From Marchantia polymorpha subsp. ruderalis (Eukaryota > Streptophyta > Marchantiopsida > Marchantiales > Marchantiaceae), in the NCBI GenBank assembly GCA_037833965.1, contig AP031353.1, positions 15,130,501-15,194,500 on the forward strand: 64,000 bases of DNA, given 5' to 3'. Position numbers and translations under genes: made by a program. A model generated the notes under the pieces. The model saw only the letters and a list, made by a program, of their open reading frames with translations, did no database searches and was not told where the DNA came from. This document shows positions 9,704 through 20,535 of this stretch, piece by piece. Numbering within the stretch: the first letter of the stretch is position 1; each line of letters starts with the position of its first letter.

Positions 9704-11066
9704 CTAAATAGAAACATGAGATTTTTTGTAGATAAATTATTTATAATCACGTTAATATGTGATAAGGACAAATGAAAAGCAAGATCAAGTAAATCACGAT
9801 AGCATTTTAGAATTTGTGAAAATCTTTAAATTGATGTATTTTTTCATAGAGCAACATGTGATATAAAAAAGCTTCAACTCTAGAATGATGAAATATGCAT
9901 CAATATTGAATGAAAATGAACACTTACTTATTCTAGATGTGTGCACAAAAGAAACTATCACTGTTTTTTATTTTGAAAGCTAGAAATTTAGAACAGCATA
10001 AGATACTTGATGGATAGCATTCATGTAAAAAGTATATTTTGAATTTTTTCATGTTTAAAAAGTACATATATGAAACATCCTATATCTAAAGATTTTTTTA
10101 AACACATTTCATTATGAAGTGGTACTTGTGTAAATGACTTATGGTTTGTATTATATTAAATCTAGATTATGTTTTTCTTTCAACAAAAAAGTACGCATTC
10201 TGTAATCAAAATATCTCTGTTATTATTGAAAGAAAAAATTTCTTCTGCAAACCTTCATGAAGGTAGATTTTAGTTCATTGTCATACATACAGAACGATGA
10301 ACATTCAATGCTTACATTTTTTTCACAAGTAGTATTTGTAACCACAAAATCTACACCACTGAGCTTGAAATTTCAAACCAATAGTAGATCTATCTAAATC
10401 CTAATGCAAGTCATAATCTGTGAGATATCTACACTTTTAGCCATATTAAAATAGTCCAAAGGCTGGAACTTGTTCAAGCCCGCATCCTTGAAGAACCACA
10501 CCTTGCCAGAATTTAGATGTCCGTAGAGTGGAAAATAAAGAAGTCTTCGTAGTATAATGTATTTAGCTCTATTACTAATCAAACTAACTACATTCATACT
10601 TTTGTGTCATAATAAACATCTCATACCTAATGTCAACCTTGGTAGTTGTACTGCACAACCCAAATGGAAAACTGGTCATATGGATCCATGTCCATTAGTA
10701 TCACAAATTCTCTCAATGTATAGATATACACTAAATTGTACCGTAATCATATATTATACAAGGTCTATACTCTAATTTTTTAAATTTTATTGCAAACTAT
10801 TTTATCCACACGTGTAAAGAAAATGGGTGGAAGAAGTAAAAACTTAACCTCATAGTAGTGGTGGGAATCCGAAAGCCCTAATGCGTGGTGTAATACTCTC
10901 TACTCTTGCAGGAGAAAAAGTTTAAAGAGTATAAGGGGAATGAGTTTTCTTCATGTTGATTTGTATAGACTATAGTTTCATACAAGAAGATACATCCTCA
11001 CAAGGAGTTATGCTACAAACTTCCGATATCATAGAAACTTACCAGCATCTCAATTTCCACGAGCCA
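9704..11066. other. AT-rich spacer, no gene seen
   Basis: Short random frames only, with many poly-A/T runs. No LTR copy matching the left end of the retrotransposon is visible here, and I see no similarity to the neighbouring genes. Confidence 0.6.
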
Positions 11067-11140
11067 TGCGATATGCGGGGAGTCGGAACCGGGTGCAATT
11101 CTCGGAAGGCAATTATCCTAACCATTAAACTATTACAACG
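11067..11140 (-). pseudogene. Degraded tRNA-Gly(UCC)-like sequence
   Basis: On the minus strand a 20-base block, GGTTAGGATAATTGCCTTCC, equals the D-loop to anticodon segment of plant nuclear tRNA-Gly with anticodon TCC, as I remember that tRNA. It is followed by a T-arm-like GGTTCCGACTCC with one inserted base in the B box. The anticodon stem (ATTGC against GAATT) and the acceptor ends no longer pair. It is therefore a tRNA pseudogene or the head of a tRNA-derived SINE. No 3' tail typical of a SINE is evident. Confidence 0.6.
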
Positions 11141-12063
11141 ATGTATGACATCATCCATGGAGAACTGCGTTCATTACATAGTTGATGTAAACCGTCATCT
11201 TCATTCCCTTCCTTTAACGAGACAAGAGGAGCTGAGCCGAGGATTGTTTTGTAACAAAGTATAAGCTATAGGCTAATTCGATATTAAGAAATGCTTGGAC
11301 ACTATCAACAAGTAAATATTAATGTCAATATTAAATGAAACCTTCAAGATAATAAACTTGAAAGTACTTAGAATAAAATTTAATAATACAAAAATTATGG
11401 ATGTTGAACTGAGAGGCCCGGGGTTTCTCGGGGAAATTGTTCTTGCAATTTACGTGAACAACAGTTGTCACAGACCGGAAATATCTTCAAATGTTGAGGA
11501 TTCGAGAAGTTACTTGGCCCCCTGTCTTCCACTTCGAGAACCTGTGCATGGTTTGTCACGGTAAGAGAGAGAGAGCGAGCGAGCAAGCAGCGAACCTTCT
11601 ACTGCACCAAATGGCAGCCGTGCCCTGTCCCGACGCGGATAGAGAATTGCTCGACGTGGTTCACAGTGAACCAGAAGACGTCGTGCTGCAACCGAGTGTG
11701 AGCAAGAGCCTACGTGGCCCAGATAAGGCATTCTCGTGAATATCCAGGACTACGAGTGGCTGGCTACCGACGGGCCTTCTGCCCGACCTTTATTCTGTAG
11801 CGTCAGGCCGAAGATTGCTTGCTCGGCAGGAGAAGTGCCTCTCAGCTCCGTTGCTGTCACGACCACCGAATCTCCCCCTGCGGTGCGCTGGAAGTTCGTC
11901 CGTGTTCATATATTGTCAGTCGGAACTTGCAGAATTTTAAAAGTGCGAGTGGAAGAAAATCAGAACGCTAAGGTTGAGAATTGTGGAGTGAGGTCAGAGG
12001 ACACGAATTCGCCAGATTATTGTGGAGCTGAAATCGCCAGATTATTCGAGTTGAGGAGTGGCG
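11141..12063. other. Upstream region of the plastid glycine-rich protein gene
   Basis: The sequence becomes GC-richer from about 11500 and carries a GA-rich run (about 11563-11582) typical of plant 5' regions. Several short frames overlap here but none looks like a protein. Promoter and 5' untranslated leader of the gene starting at 12064 are the likely content. No clear TATA box was found. Confidence 0.5.
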
Positions 12064-12777
12064 ATGGCTGCGTTGGCAGTTGGCTTTTGCCAGCCCTGTG
12101 CATTGTTGAACGCCCCGATCAGAAGGCTTTCTGTGTGCAAGAGTGTTAGTGCTGGAAGATTAGCATGGGATCCTTTGCATCGGCGCACAGGGTTTAGTCT
12201 TTCTACCCTCTCGAGTAGAAGAGAGCCTAAGCTAGTGACATCGTGGAGGGCCAGCTCTGAGGATGAAATCGAAGTGGTGGAAGCGCGTGAAAGCGTCGAG
12301 GTTTCGAAAGGATTTCTGGAAAAATTGACTGAGAGTTTGAAAGATTCTTGTAGTTCGGCTGTGAAACCTGCTTTGGCTGTCTTCCTCGCGGGAATGTTGC
12401 TTCTCCAGCCTATGGATGATGCTATGGCTGCAAGTTCGGGCGGTAGGATGGGTGGGCGTGTGTTTAAATCGGCGCCAGCTCCAAGCAGGTCTTACTCCGG
12501 TGGTGGTGGTGGTGGAGGAGGCGGCGGCAGGGGTTACGCAGCTCCTCCAATTTATGGGTCGCCTTATGGATATGGTTCTCCATTCGGATTTTCACCCTTT
12601 AATCCATTTTTTGGTGGTGGCTATGGGTACGGTGGTGGCGGTCTCCTCCTAGGGCCTTCGATTGGATTTGGTGGCGGAGGCTTCTTCCTCTTTGCCATGA
12701 TTGCCTTCGTAACTCTTCGAGCCATTGCCGGTTTTTTGAGGAATCGATTCGACGACAGAGACGACTTCGACGATTAA
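12064..12777 (+). CDS. Plastid glycine-rich membrane protein, FLAP1/DUF1517-like N-terminal part
   Basis: A 237-residue intronless frame. The first ~65 residues are Ser/Arg-rich with few acids, as in a chloroplast transit peptide. A hydrophobic segment (KPALAVFLAGMLLL, about residues 104-117) is followed by AMAASSGGRMGGRVF, then a Gly/Tyr/Pro-rich stretch with a run of ten Gly, and a second hydrophobic segment FFLFAMIAFVTLRAIAGFL (about 204-222). The A-SSGGRMGG motif, the glycine-rich stretch and the following membrane segment are the start of FLAP1-type DUF1517 proteins, thylakoid/envelope proteins tied to light acclimation. The soluble DUF1517 core that normally follows is absent: the frame ends RNRFDDRDDFDD. 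I saw no downstream exon for it. It is either a short paralogue or a truncated copy. Start chosen at the ATG at 12064. Confidence 0.75.
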   Translation: MAALAVGFCQPCALLNAPIRRLSVCKSVSAGRLAWDPLHRRTGFSLSTLSSRREPKLVTSWRASSEDEIEVVEARESVEVSKGFLEKLTESLKDSCSSAVKPALAVFLAGMLLLQPMDDAMAASSGGRMGGRVFKSAPAPSRSYSGGGGGGGGGGRGYAAPPIYGSPYGYGSPFGFSPFNPFFGGGYGYGGGGLLLGPSIGFGGGGFFLFAMIAFVTLRAIAGFLRNRFDDRDDFDD

Positions 12778-12921
12778 AGGATGTTCTAAGTGCTTGTGGA
12801 TTTCAGGAGAAGAGCATAGAACTCTTTGAGTGAGTGTACAAATTGTTACTTAGGTTGTAAAGTAGAAAAGTATCAACAAAGATACAATTCAAAACAATTC
12901 TTGATGTCAGTTGTTTTTGCA

Positions 12922-13157
12922 CTAAGCTCTCTTGTTGGCATGGCCGTATTTCTTCTCACCACCGGTGATGTCTAGCTTCTGGATCTCTGTCAGTTCATTG
13001 CCGTTTTCAAATCTTAACTGTGCCTTTTGTTTAATATCTGAATGGCACTCATATCAACATACACCGATTAGAATTTCACAAATTTAGTCAGATACATTAC
13101 ATCATTTACGGAAGGTGACAGGAATGAGCATAGTATCGTCTGTAATTCTAGTCCTGT
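12922..13157 (-). CDS. Two-exon C-terminal coding tail of an unidentified protein (partial)
   Basis: On the minus strand two short exons, 13110-13157 and 12922-13037, join in phase across an intron of 72 bp (donor GTAAAT, acceptor TTCAG). They give TRITDDTMLIPVTFHIKQ followed by a 32-residue tail ending DITGGEKKYGHANKRA and a TAG at 12922-12924. An acceptor-like TTAGCAG precedes the outer exon. The translation looks conserved rather than random, but I do not recognise the family and could not find the upstream exons. It lies tail-to-tail with the plastid glycine-rich protein gene. It may be the 3' end of a real gene or a relic. Confidence 0.4.
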
Positions 13158-16100
13158 CTGCTAACTACATGTTCAGACCACATCATAATTTCTACTCTCG
13201 TTGTGTCTAGCGCATTTTATTATCGAGTGAACATGTCGATGAAATATTTTTCGAGACACAAAGTATGAAGTGAAGGGAATTGGCGAAGCAGTGATAGTTG
13301 CTGGCAAACGGTCTTAAATTCAGTTTAGTTTCTGGACATGAGTATTTGGAATAGTGACACCGTTTTAAAATCTGTCTGCGATCTCATCCTTTCCTATGCT
13401 CGCTTTTTCCACTCAGATTTTACTTACAGCAATTGCTGAAGGTGGGGAATTAGAGCTGTGTGAAAATTTGAAACAAGATGGAATACTCTCAGTCGCTTTT
13501 TATACCACTTTTGTAGACAACGTTGTTTTAATCGGTGGCGGTCACTAATATCCTGTGTACCCTACTTGAGTGTATACAGTTTTTTATATGCTCCAATTCT
13601 TCTAGCATCTGAAGAAATTGTTGCTTTGAATTGAATGGTGTATGTGAAGATTTCACTCCAACGTAACGTCACAAGCCGAGAATATTCTGAATAAGTCAGC
13701 CAACAACGCAACAAGAAACAGAGGTGGTGTTGATCACTATGATCCTGTAATTACTCTGTCAGGACTTCAAATTTGCAAGGATTGCCTCAGCCCTCTCAAC
13801 TTTGGCCGCCTGCTATGCTATGCTTGACATAACATGAAATCTTTCTACCCTCAAGTACACTTTACGCCAGTAGAACAAGTCGGTTCTGTTGCACCAGTCC
13901 TAGTCTTAAAATCCAATCAAGCGCTTATTCACATGAAAATTTGTAAACTCAGCAAGTAAACGTATCAAAATTTGGCTTCAAAAGGTAAGCAACATTCTAT
14001 GAAGAGGACAAAAAAGTGGCCAATCATGCTGGATTCACCCTGACAACGCGGACTCACTTTGTCAACTCCAGTGTGAAAATCAATATGGGCTAAATGGCTT
14101 CACCTACCAGATGATTACATATATGTAATCAATTCATATTTTATTTAATGTAGATCAACTGACGCTAGGTTAGCAACTTCCGAATTCTTTAGACCGTGTC
14201 TGGTGAAGGGGTGCACCTGACATAGACATTCTTGAATAAGAGTCGAAAGCGTCAACTATAGGATCACGAGCCGTCTCTCTGTAGTATCAAAAGATCTCAT
14301 TCAAGCTTCGACTACATCTGTTTGAATGGGCAGACGCATGTGGAAGGAGCTCGTCTAAACGAAGAAAGAGTCATTCACAACAATCAGGTAAGCAACGAGA
14401 GCGTGTCACCAATAAACCCGAAAGTCCGAAAAGAGCAACCCAAATACCTGAATATCAATGACCTCAACGTGAGTAAATATATGCATGATGACAACCTGAC
14501 AGCTTTCGGTATCAAATATCCATCACAGCGTCAGTGAACGATCGGGAGGCTGCATACCGCAAGTTAAAAGGTCGGATCAGTCGATAGGAAGAGGACACTC
14601 GTACGCTGCTCACATTTGTATAAGATTCTTGATCGGATATGTGAATGCGTTTCGGATATCTTCTGAGAATTTCCTCAAAGACATTCTTGCAGTGCAATAA
14701 CGTGAGAAAATGACAAATAGAAGTTGTTAATCACTCCAGTCAAAGCTGTCACGTCCAGGGAACATCCTCATCTGTTCTACAGAGGTTTCTTTTGTCCCGT
14801 TCTCATGTATATTGACCTTTGTAGTATCCCCAATTTCTCCTGGGTTGAAATTGTCTTCCACTTTGAGAGCAGATAATATACGAAGGTTCCTTCTTTCTCA
14901 AACCATTTCATTCGCTGTGAAAATCACTTTCTCTCTTTCTCCAGCAACCGCAAACAGGTCTAAGCACATAAAATGTGGTTTTTTACTCTCCCTCCAGGGT
15001 AAGCTTGGCGAATGAAAAGAAATTTTGAAATGAAAATAGACGCTAAGACTAGCGTAAATCAAATGACGGATGTATGAAGAATGGGTTAAAAACTATCGAG
15101 TTTATGAAACCATTCCCTTGAATGCACAAAAATTATGGAAAAAAATCTTTTAAAAAAGGGACAAGATTTTTGACTTTTTAAAATTCATCCCGTCAATTTT
15201 CTTTCAGATCTAGACAATCCAAAACTAACTTCCTCAAACCAATATTTCCAAAACCCCATGTGAAGTTTGTTCATAATTGCGAGACTACCTAAATTATATG
15301 ATCCAGAAGGGAATTTAGTAGATTCATGAAGAGAATTTATTTTGGCAAGACCTTCGGTTTGATAATCATGTCGAGGGCTTTCATCATCTCCATCCCGAGT
15401 AATTTAGAAACTTCTTATTTACTATGCTGATTCTAACCTAACGTATGCCATTTGGGCAATCCATGCTATGGACCAGGATTGCACGTAATATATTCTTTGT
15501 GGTGTCTTTTGTTTGAAGTACATGAACGAGCTCTGCACTGAAAATGCTGGACATGTACTGATAGCGAGTGTGAGGTATTGAAGGAAGTTTGAGCTCCTTG
15601 AGCTAGAGCTTGGAAATATTTCAGCATGCATTGGCACTTAAGTGTATAATAATATCCTACTGAATATACATACTCATGTATATCCCACATGCGATGATCG
15701 TATCTCCAGATCTAAAGTGGAGAAGAATATTGTTTCGTCAGAGCATCATACCTTACGCCAAACCCTCGATGTTATTTTCACTTTCGTCAACTCCCTACAA
15801 TCTAAACAGACTAGGATGAAAATCTAACAGCCAAGAACGTTGCTTACCGAGGTCATATAAGAAACCTGTCAGTTTTGGGGCTTCATCCTTGAGCTTCTGT
15901 TCCTCGAACATACCCCTAGAGTACTATATTTGTTGCGACGTCAAAGGAAATGGTCGCTCCCTGCATTTGGCCGAAAACTCACAATCCTGTGTATGGGTTC
16001 TGACATCGCCTCACATGATAAAACCTTGTTCTTAGGGTTTCAAATGGATGTTTACTAGACGCCTTGAGTGGAGAGGAAATACATTAATAATATTAATATT

Positions 16101-16530
16101 AGGCGCTGTACAATTGCGGAAGTACAAAAGATGCAAAAAACAAATTTGAAGTCGAGTAAGACAAGGAAGTCGAAGGTTGTGCAGTAATAGAATAAACAGG
16201 GCAATTGAAGACAAGATGGCAAAAGCGTCTCATTTGTCTGCACTCCGGCAGTCAAGGCCGGAATTGCTTTTACGACATCTTTCCGTTAGTTGTCAGAAAT
16301 GCGCGCGATCCTTCACGGGAGTGGATGGAACCGAAACGAGGACGACGGGGATCCTACCTGCGATATCTTCGGCCGAAAATACACTGCCGGCGAGAGCAAA
16401 AGACCGATCTCGCGGGGTGGCGCTGACCTGGTCCCCTATAGGAGACTGACTATCGGCAGTATCGGGAACGTTAGTAGAGGACCCCGGACCCCGGGGCGAG
16501 GCAGACATGCTAGACTCTCTCTGTGTGTTG
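13158..16530. other. Spacer, no gene assigned
   Basis: No frame on either strand shows a recognisable domain. If the coding tail at 12922-13157 belongs to a longer minus-strand gene, its upstream exons should lie here, but I could not identify them. Confidence 0.5.
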
Positions 16531-16532
16531 AA

Positions 16533-16552
16533 GCTGCTGCTGCTGCTGCTGC
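16533..16552. repeat. GCT trinucleotide microsatellite
   Basis: About seven perfect GCT units upstream of the ERF gene, in a GC-rich promoter-like region. Confidence 0.9.
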
Positions 16553-16980
16553 ATCCATTATCCCGCATCCGCAGCGTGATCCGAGTAATAGAAACCTTGC
16601 GGCAATAGAGACAGACATACTGAGAACGATAGAGCGGAACGATGGTGTAGACACACCTTTTGTGGTGGATATAAGCAGCCGCTGCATCACACGAGGTTTG
16701 AATATCTATCCATTGCATCATCGTCTCCTCTCTTTCACTGCCAACTTTCTCTCCCTCTTCCTTCTCACCAATCTCACTTCCACCTTAACTTCACAATAAT
16801 TATCTTGCATTTTCTTGGTTCCAAGTTTATACCACCGCCTTCTTCCAAATCCCAGCGGACTCATCACAGCCAGCAATTCCACATTCATCGTGAGCAAAAC
16901 CTCAAGGGACCTCCTTGCGCTTATGGATTACTGGGCAGCGGGAATCGAGTCTGTGGATCGCAGTAACAGTTTCTAGCAAA

Positions 16981-16987
16981 TATATAG
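16981..16987 (+). promoter_or_regulatory. Candidate TATA box of the ERF gene
   Basis: TATATAG lies about 204 bases before the ERF start codon, after a pyrimidine-rich stretch (16730-16800). It is a reasonable core promoter position, but the pyrimidine tract could equally be 5' untranslated leader of a longer transcript. Confidence 0.4.
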
Positions 16988-17190
16988 ATTGTGGGAAACA
17001 GCTCTCTGACTTTTGGATTCATAGATAATCAACACATACCCGACGACACATACAGACGATTTACGTACCCGTAAGCAGATCATTCAATCAATCTGCTCGT
17101 GGGTTTTTGATTGCCGGTCATCACAAGCGATCGTCGGGTCGATCGAAGCTCCTGTTGCTGTAGCAGCAAACGACAGGCGTAGGAATAAAG

Positions 17191-18672
17191 ATGGATATCA
17201 GCAGATGCACGAAGCTGGAAAGTAAGCCGGGCTCACCGTCGCTCGGAGAGCAGCTGACCGTCATCAGCAACTGCGGCTTGCGCAAAGAGAGCTCCCCAGA
17301 GTCGTGCAGGGAAGGGAGAATTCGGAGAGGAGCCCTGGGAGCAGAAGCGGGAATCCAGAAGAGCAAGAAGCGTTTCGTGGGCGTGAGGCAAAGGCCGTCG
17401 GGGCGATGGGTAGCGGAAATTAAAGACACCACGCAGAAGATCCGCTTGTGGCTGGGCACTTTCGACACGGCTGAGGACGCCGCTCGTGCTTATGATCAAG
17501 CAGCTCAGATTCTCAGAGGCGCTAATACTCGCACCAATTTCGTCCCGGGACCTCTGGCCGATGCTTCCGCGCTGCCATCGAAAGCCGCGAGGCTGCTCCT
17601 CCTGCGCAAAGGTGCAGCAGCAGCTGCTGCTAAGAAGGCTGCAGCTGCAACCCAAGCATCCACAGATCAATCCAGCAGCAGCCATGATCATGGCAGGAAA
17701 CTGATGGCGGGATCCCTCTCCCAACGACAGCAGCTGAAGGCAACGTCGATAGCTGACTACCAAGCTCAGACCTCTGCGAACTCTTCTTCTCTCCACGGCC
17801 TCTCGTCGCTGCTAATGAATGCTTCATATCCACAGCAGCAGCAGCAGCATTCTCATCGGTCAACTCCAGCAGGTTCTCCACCGTCAATTAACTTGACCTC
17901 TACTTACAATGTGAACCTGAGCTCATGCGTAAACGATTCCAGAATGCAGAAGCCGTCGATGAACAAGCCGTCGGAAAGCCGGGCCTTCGAGCCTGGCGGT
18001 GCTGGTGAAGGAATTGTAGAAGATAAGGATTCTGCTCGACTTTTTAGTTCCTGTAACATGTCCGCAGCTGATAATTCAGTTGCCCACTACAATGCCATAG
18101 GCAACTTTAACCGACAATTTCTACAGAACAAGAACATTCGTAGCTGCTCAGACTATCCCTACGCCAGCTGCGAGAATGGTCTGATTCGTGAAGAGCAGGA
18201 TTACAACTGCGTTGCAGCTCCTGGTCGGATGGACAGTTTGGATGCGGATATCAGCTGCAGCGCTTTGTCAGGGTTGGAAGATGTAGATCCAAGTTGCGTG
18301 GATGCGTTCGACTCTTGGGCCGAGATGAATATTTTGAACAGTGACCTCGCTTCCTCCATGCACATTCCCAGCTGCGGCTCGATTCAGTCGGACTTTGTTG
18401 TGGACTCGACTGCTGCTGCTGATGATCTTCAAATGTCCGAGCACATGAGGAGGAGGATGTACGAGAGGAACCTGTCGGCGAGTCTGTTCGCCATGAATGG
18501 GGTTCAAGAGTGTCTGATGCTGTACAGCAGCTGCTCCGAAGCAAAGAGCGGCAGTGCAGTGCCCTACTGCATGTCTTCTCCGTCGTTGTCACTGCCTCCC
18601 TCTTTCAAAAGGTCTCTCTGGGGTCAGCTGGCTTCCGAGGCAGTCAGAATTCCGGATGGACACAATGTGTGA
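17191..18672 (+). CDS. AP2/ERF-domain transcription factor
   Basis: An intronless 493-residue protein with one AP2/ERF domain at about residues 61-118. It opens [17 protein letters not shown], continues [21 protein letters not shown] and ends [12 protein letters not shown] single domain with WVAEI and the Ala/Asp pattern of ERF rather than DREB proteins indicates binding to GCC-box-type DNA in the nucleus. The QKIR and [10 protein letters not shown] details resemble ERN/RAP2.11-like ERFs, but the subgroup is a guess. Residues about 134-150 are Ala/Lys-rich, and the rest is Ser/Gln-rich with acidic patches, plausible for activation. The N-terminal 58 residues are basic and unstructured. The ATG at 17191 is the first in frame after the candidate TATA box. 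Confidence 0.92.
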   Translation: MDISRCTKLESKPGSPSLGEQLTVISNCGLRKESSPESCREGRIRRGALGAEAGIQKSKKRFVGVRQRPSGRWVAEIKDTTQKIRLWLGTFDTAEDAARAYDQAAQILRGANTRTNFVPGPLADASALPSKAARLLLLRKGAAAAAAKKAAAATQASTDQSSSSHDHGRKLMAGSLSQRQQLKATSIADYQAQTSANSSSLHGLSSLLMNASYPQQQQQHSHRSTPAGSPPSINLTSTYNVNLSSCVNDSRMQKPSMNKPSESRAFEPGGAGEGIVEDKDSARLFSSCNMSAADNSVAHYNAIGNFNRQFLQNKNIRSCSDYPYASCENGLIREEQDYNCVAAPGRMDSLDADISCSALSGLEDVDPSCVDAFDSWAEMNILNSDLASSMHIPSCGSIQSDFVVDSTAAADDLQMSEHMRRRMYERNLSASLFAMNGVQECLMLYSSCSEAKSGSAVPYCMSSPSLSLPPSFKRSLWGQLASEAVRIPDGHNV

Positions 18673-20495
18673 AACGGGGCGGACCATTCTCTGACCATCA
18701 CCCGGATGTGGCAGGCCTTCAATCAGCAGCAGTAGCAGCAGCTGGATCATTGTCCAAATCTCATTCATTCGCCGAGAGCAGCAATTCTCAGACAGTCACT
18801 GGCGAGTGCCCTAGCCATGATTCTTTGTGGAACTCATTTGACTTGTCGCGTCTGTGTGTGGTTGCATGATCATGAGTTCGAGATGACCATTAACATCCTA
18901 TCCTGGGATGTAACAGGCGCGGTCGTGTCAAGATCGACATAATGTACATAAAGCTCTCAGACCGTGAATTTCATCGTCCTAGCTACGGGCACCTGAGCAA
19001 GTCACTTCGCTGTCGAGCCGTGTTTAATTGTGACTTGCATTGAGCTTCAGAAACCAGTCAGAACACCCATTTTGAGATTCGTAGTTTTGAGCAAACTTGA
19101 AGTTAAGATTTTGATCCTCAGCTTTAAGATTCCAGTCACAACCTTCGAATTCAATCAACTCATGAGTTGAAAATAGAGATAGAATTGAATATATAAATCA
19201 TGTTTAGGCGACCTAGTTTTTCAATTTCCATCCGCATTACTGTCGCCTCTCAGATTTCATATTCGACCCACAAGATTCAAAACGGCTTTGAAGCTGAAGT
19301 AAAATCGGGTCTCACAGACTAGAAATCGTAATTGATCACTTCTTTCTTAGCTAATATTCAGCAGGAGAAATTTGAACTTCTTCATTAAAAGTGAGGAAGA
19401 TGAATTCGGCAGATTGTCCAACTTGAAGCTTGAGGTCTCAAGTTCAAGTTGAGGAAATGGAACATATTCATTCTCTTTCTATGAAGATGAGCGACTTTAT
19501 TTCATTCAAGCTAATGTCGAACCATAATTATGCTCAGTGTTGAATGAAAATTATCTTCAGCAACAGCAGCGTTGTTTCTACGTTTTCCAGATCTCTCGGG
19601 AGATTTCTCTAAGTTTCATGATGTTCAGACTAGGAAACGGGTCCCTCTAGTAGGTGGTCATAATCCTGACAATATCTATCAAGTCTACCAGGAAGTAGTT
19701 TGTGCAGTTTTTCATACGGATCGTAACCAGTTCTGAAAATGGGTTGAGAAAATTGATTTGGAGTGATTGATCAAGTGCAACCTGTGTCGTCGTTTAAACA
19801 ATCCACACAAGTTTCCCGACTTTGTAAGTTCAAGTTTCGTGTTGCAGCTCAAGGTGAGTCCATGAGCAGATTATACGTACGTCAAATCTGGTTTCATATA
19901 CCACACTGCGATCTCTTTGATAGAGACGATGAGTCTCATGCACATTCAATAAAATATAATCTTTTGCTTCAATATCAGGCGGTAAGTTCGATGGGTACTA
20001 TAGCAATGAGTAACATGTGAGGCCGTGGCTTCAGCAAGCCACAAATTGCAAGTACTGTGATATCTTCTCAAATTTGTAAACAACACCAACCGATGCGCTC
20101 TCACTCAGCATGCACAAAAGCCATGATGCCAGTCGACTAGCCTAGCCTGCTTCAGTAACGAGCAACTATGATCACCAGGTTTACAATGGCGCCTGGAAGG
20201 CCGTCCAAGCCCAAATTCTCAGCAGCAACTCTTAGCACTCATGTCCCAGAGGACAGAAACTTGCATAAGCAAGAAAACGAAACCACGTTCCTCCTCACTC
20301 CTCATTTAGACTTTGGCCTTTGCGGAAAATATACCGAGAAGTGAGAAACCCCATGGCCTTAAGGTAAGTTTTCGATCACAGTGATCTCTCAAGTACCACA
20401 TCCGCTTCTGATGCCTTGGCATTGGTGTATCTCAAGCGGAATCGGGAATCGAATTTAGACCAAGACCACCCCAAGCTAGCTCGAAGTGTACACAT
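18673..20495. other. ERF 3' region and spacer
   Basis: The first ~230 bases keep a CAG-rich composition like the coding region and are probably 3' untranslated. Beyond about 19000 nothing coding is recognisable. Confidence 0.5.
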
Positions 20496-20535
20496 GTACC
20501 AGCTCAGAAAGAAAGCTTTCTTTCTGAGCTTGTAC
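20496..20535. repeat. 40-bp near-perfect palindrome
   Basis: A 28-bp perfect palindrome with no spacer (arm GCTCAGAAAGAAAG, 20502-20529) extends to 40 bp with a single mismatched pair. It could extrude a cruciform or form a hairpin in RNA. No gene adjoins it. Confidence 0.9.

Noticed and set aside
13248..13316. Plus-strand fragment reading RDTKYEVKGIGEAVIVAGKRS
   Set aside because: Only about 22 codons between stops with no splice signals. It is too short to support.
16290..16799. 169-codon plus-strand frame upstream of the ERF gene
   Set aside because: Low-complexity, includes the GCT microsatellite as poly-Ala, no domain, and lies in the promoter or leader region. Overlapping frames on the other strand are equally long.
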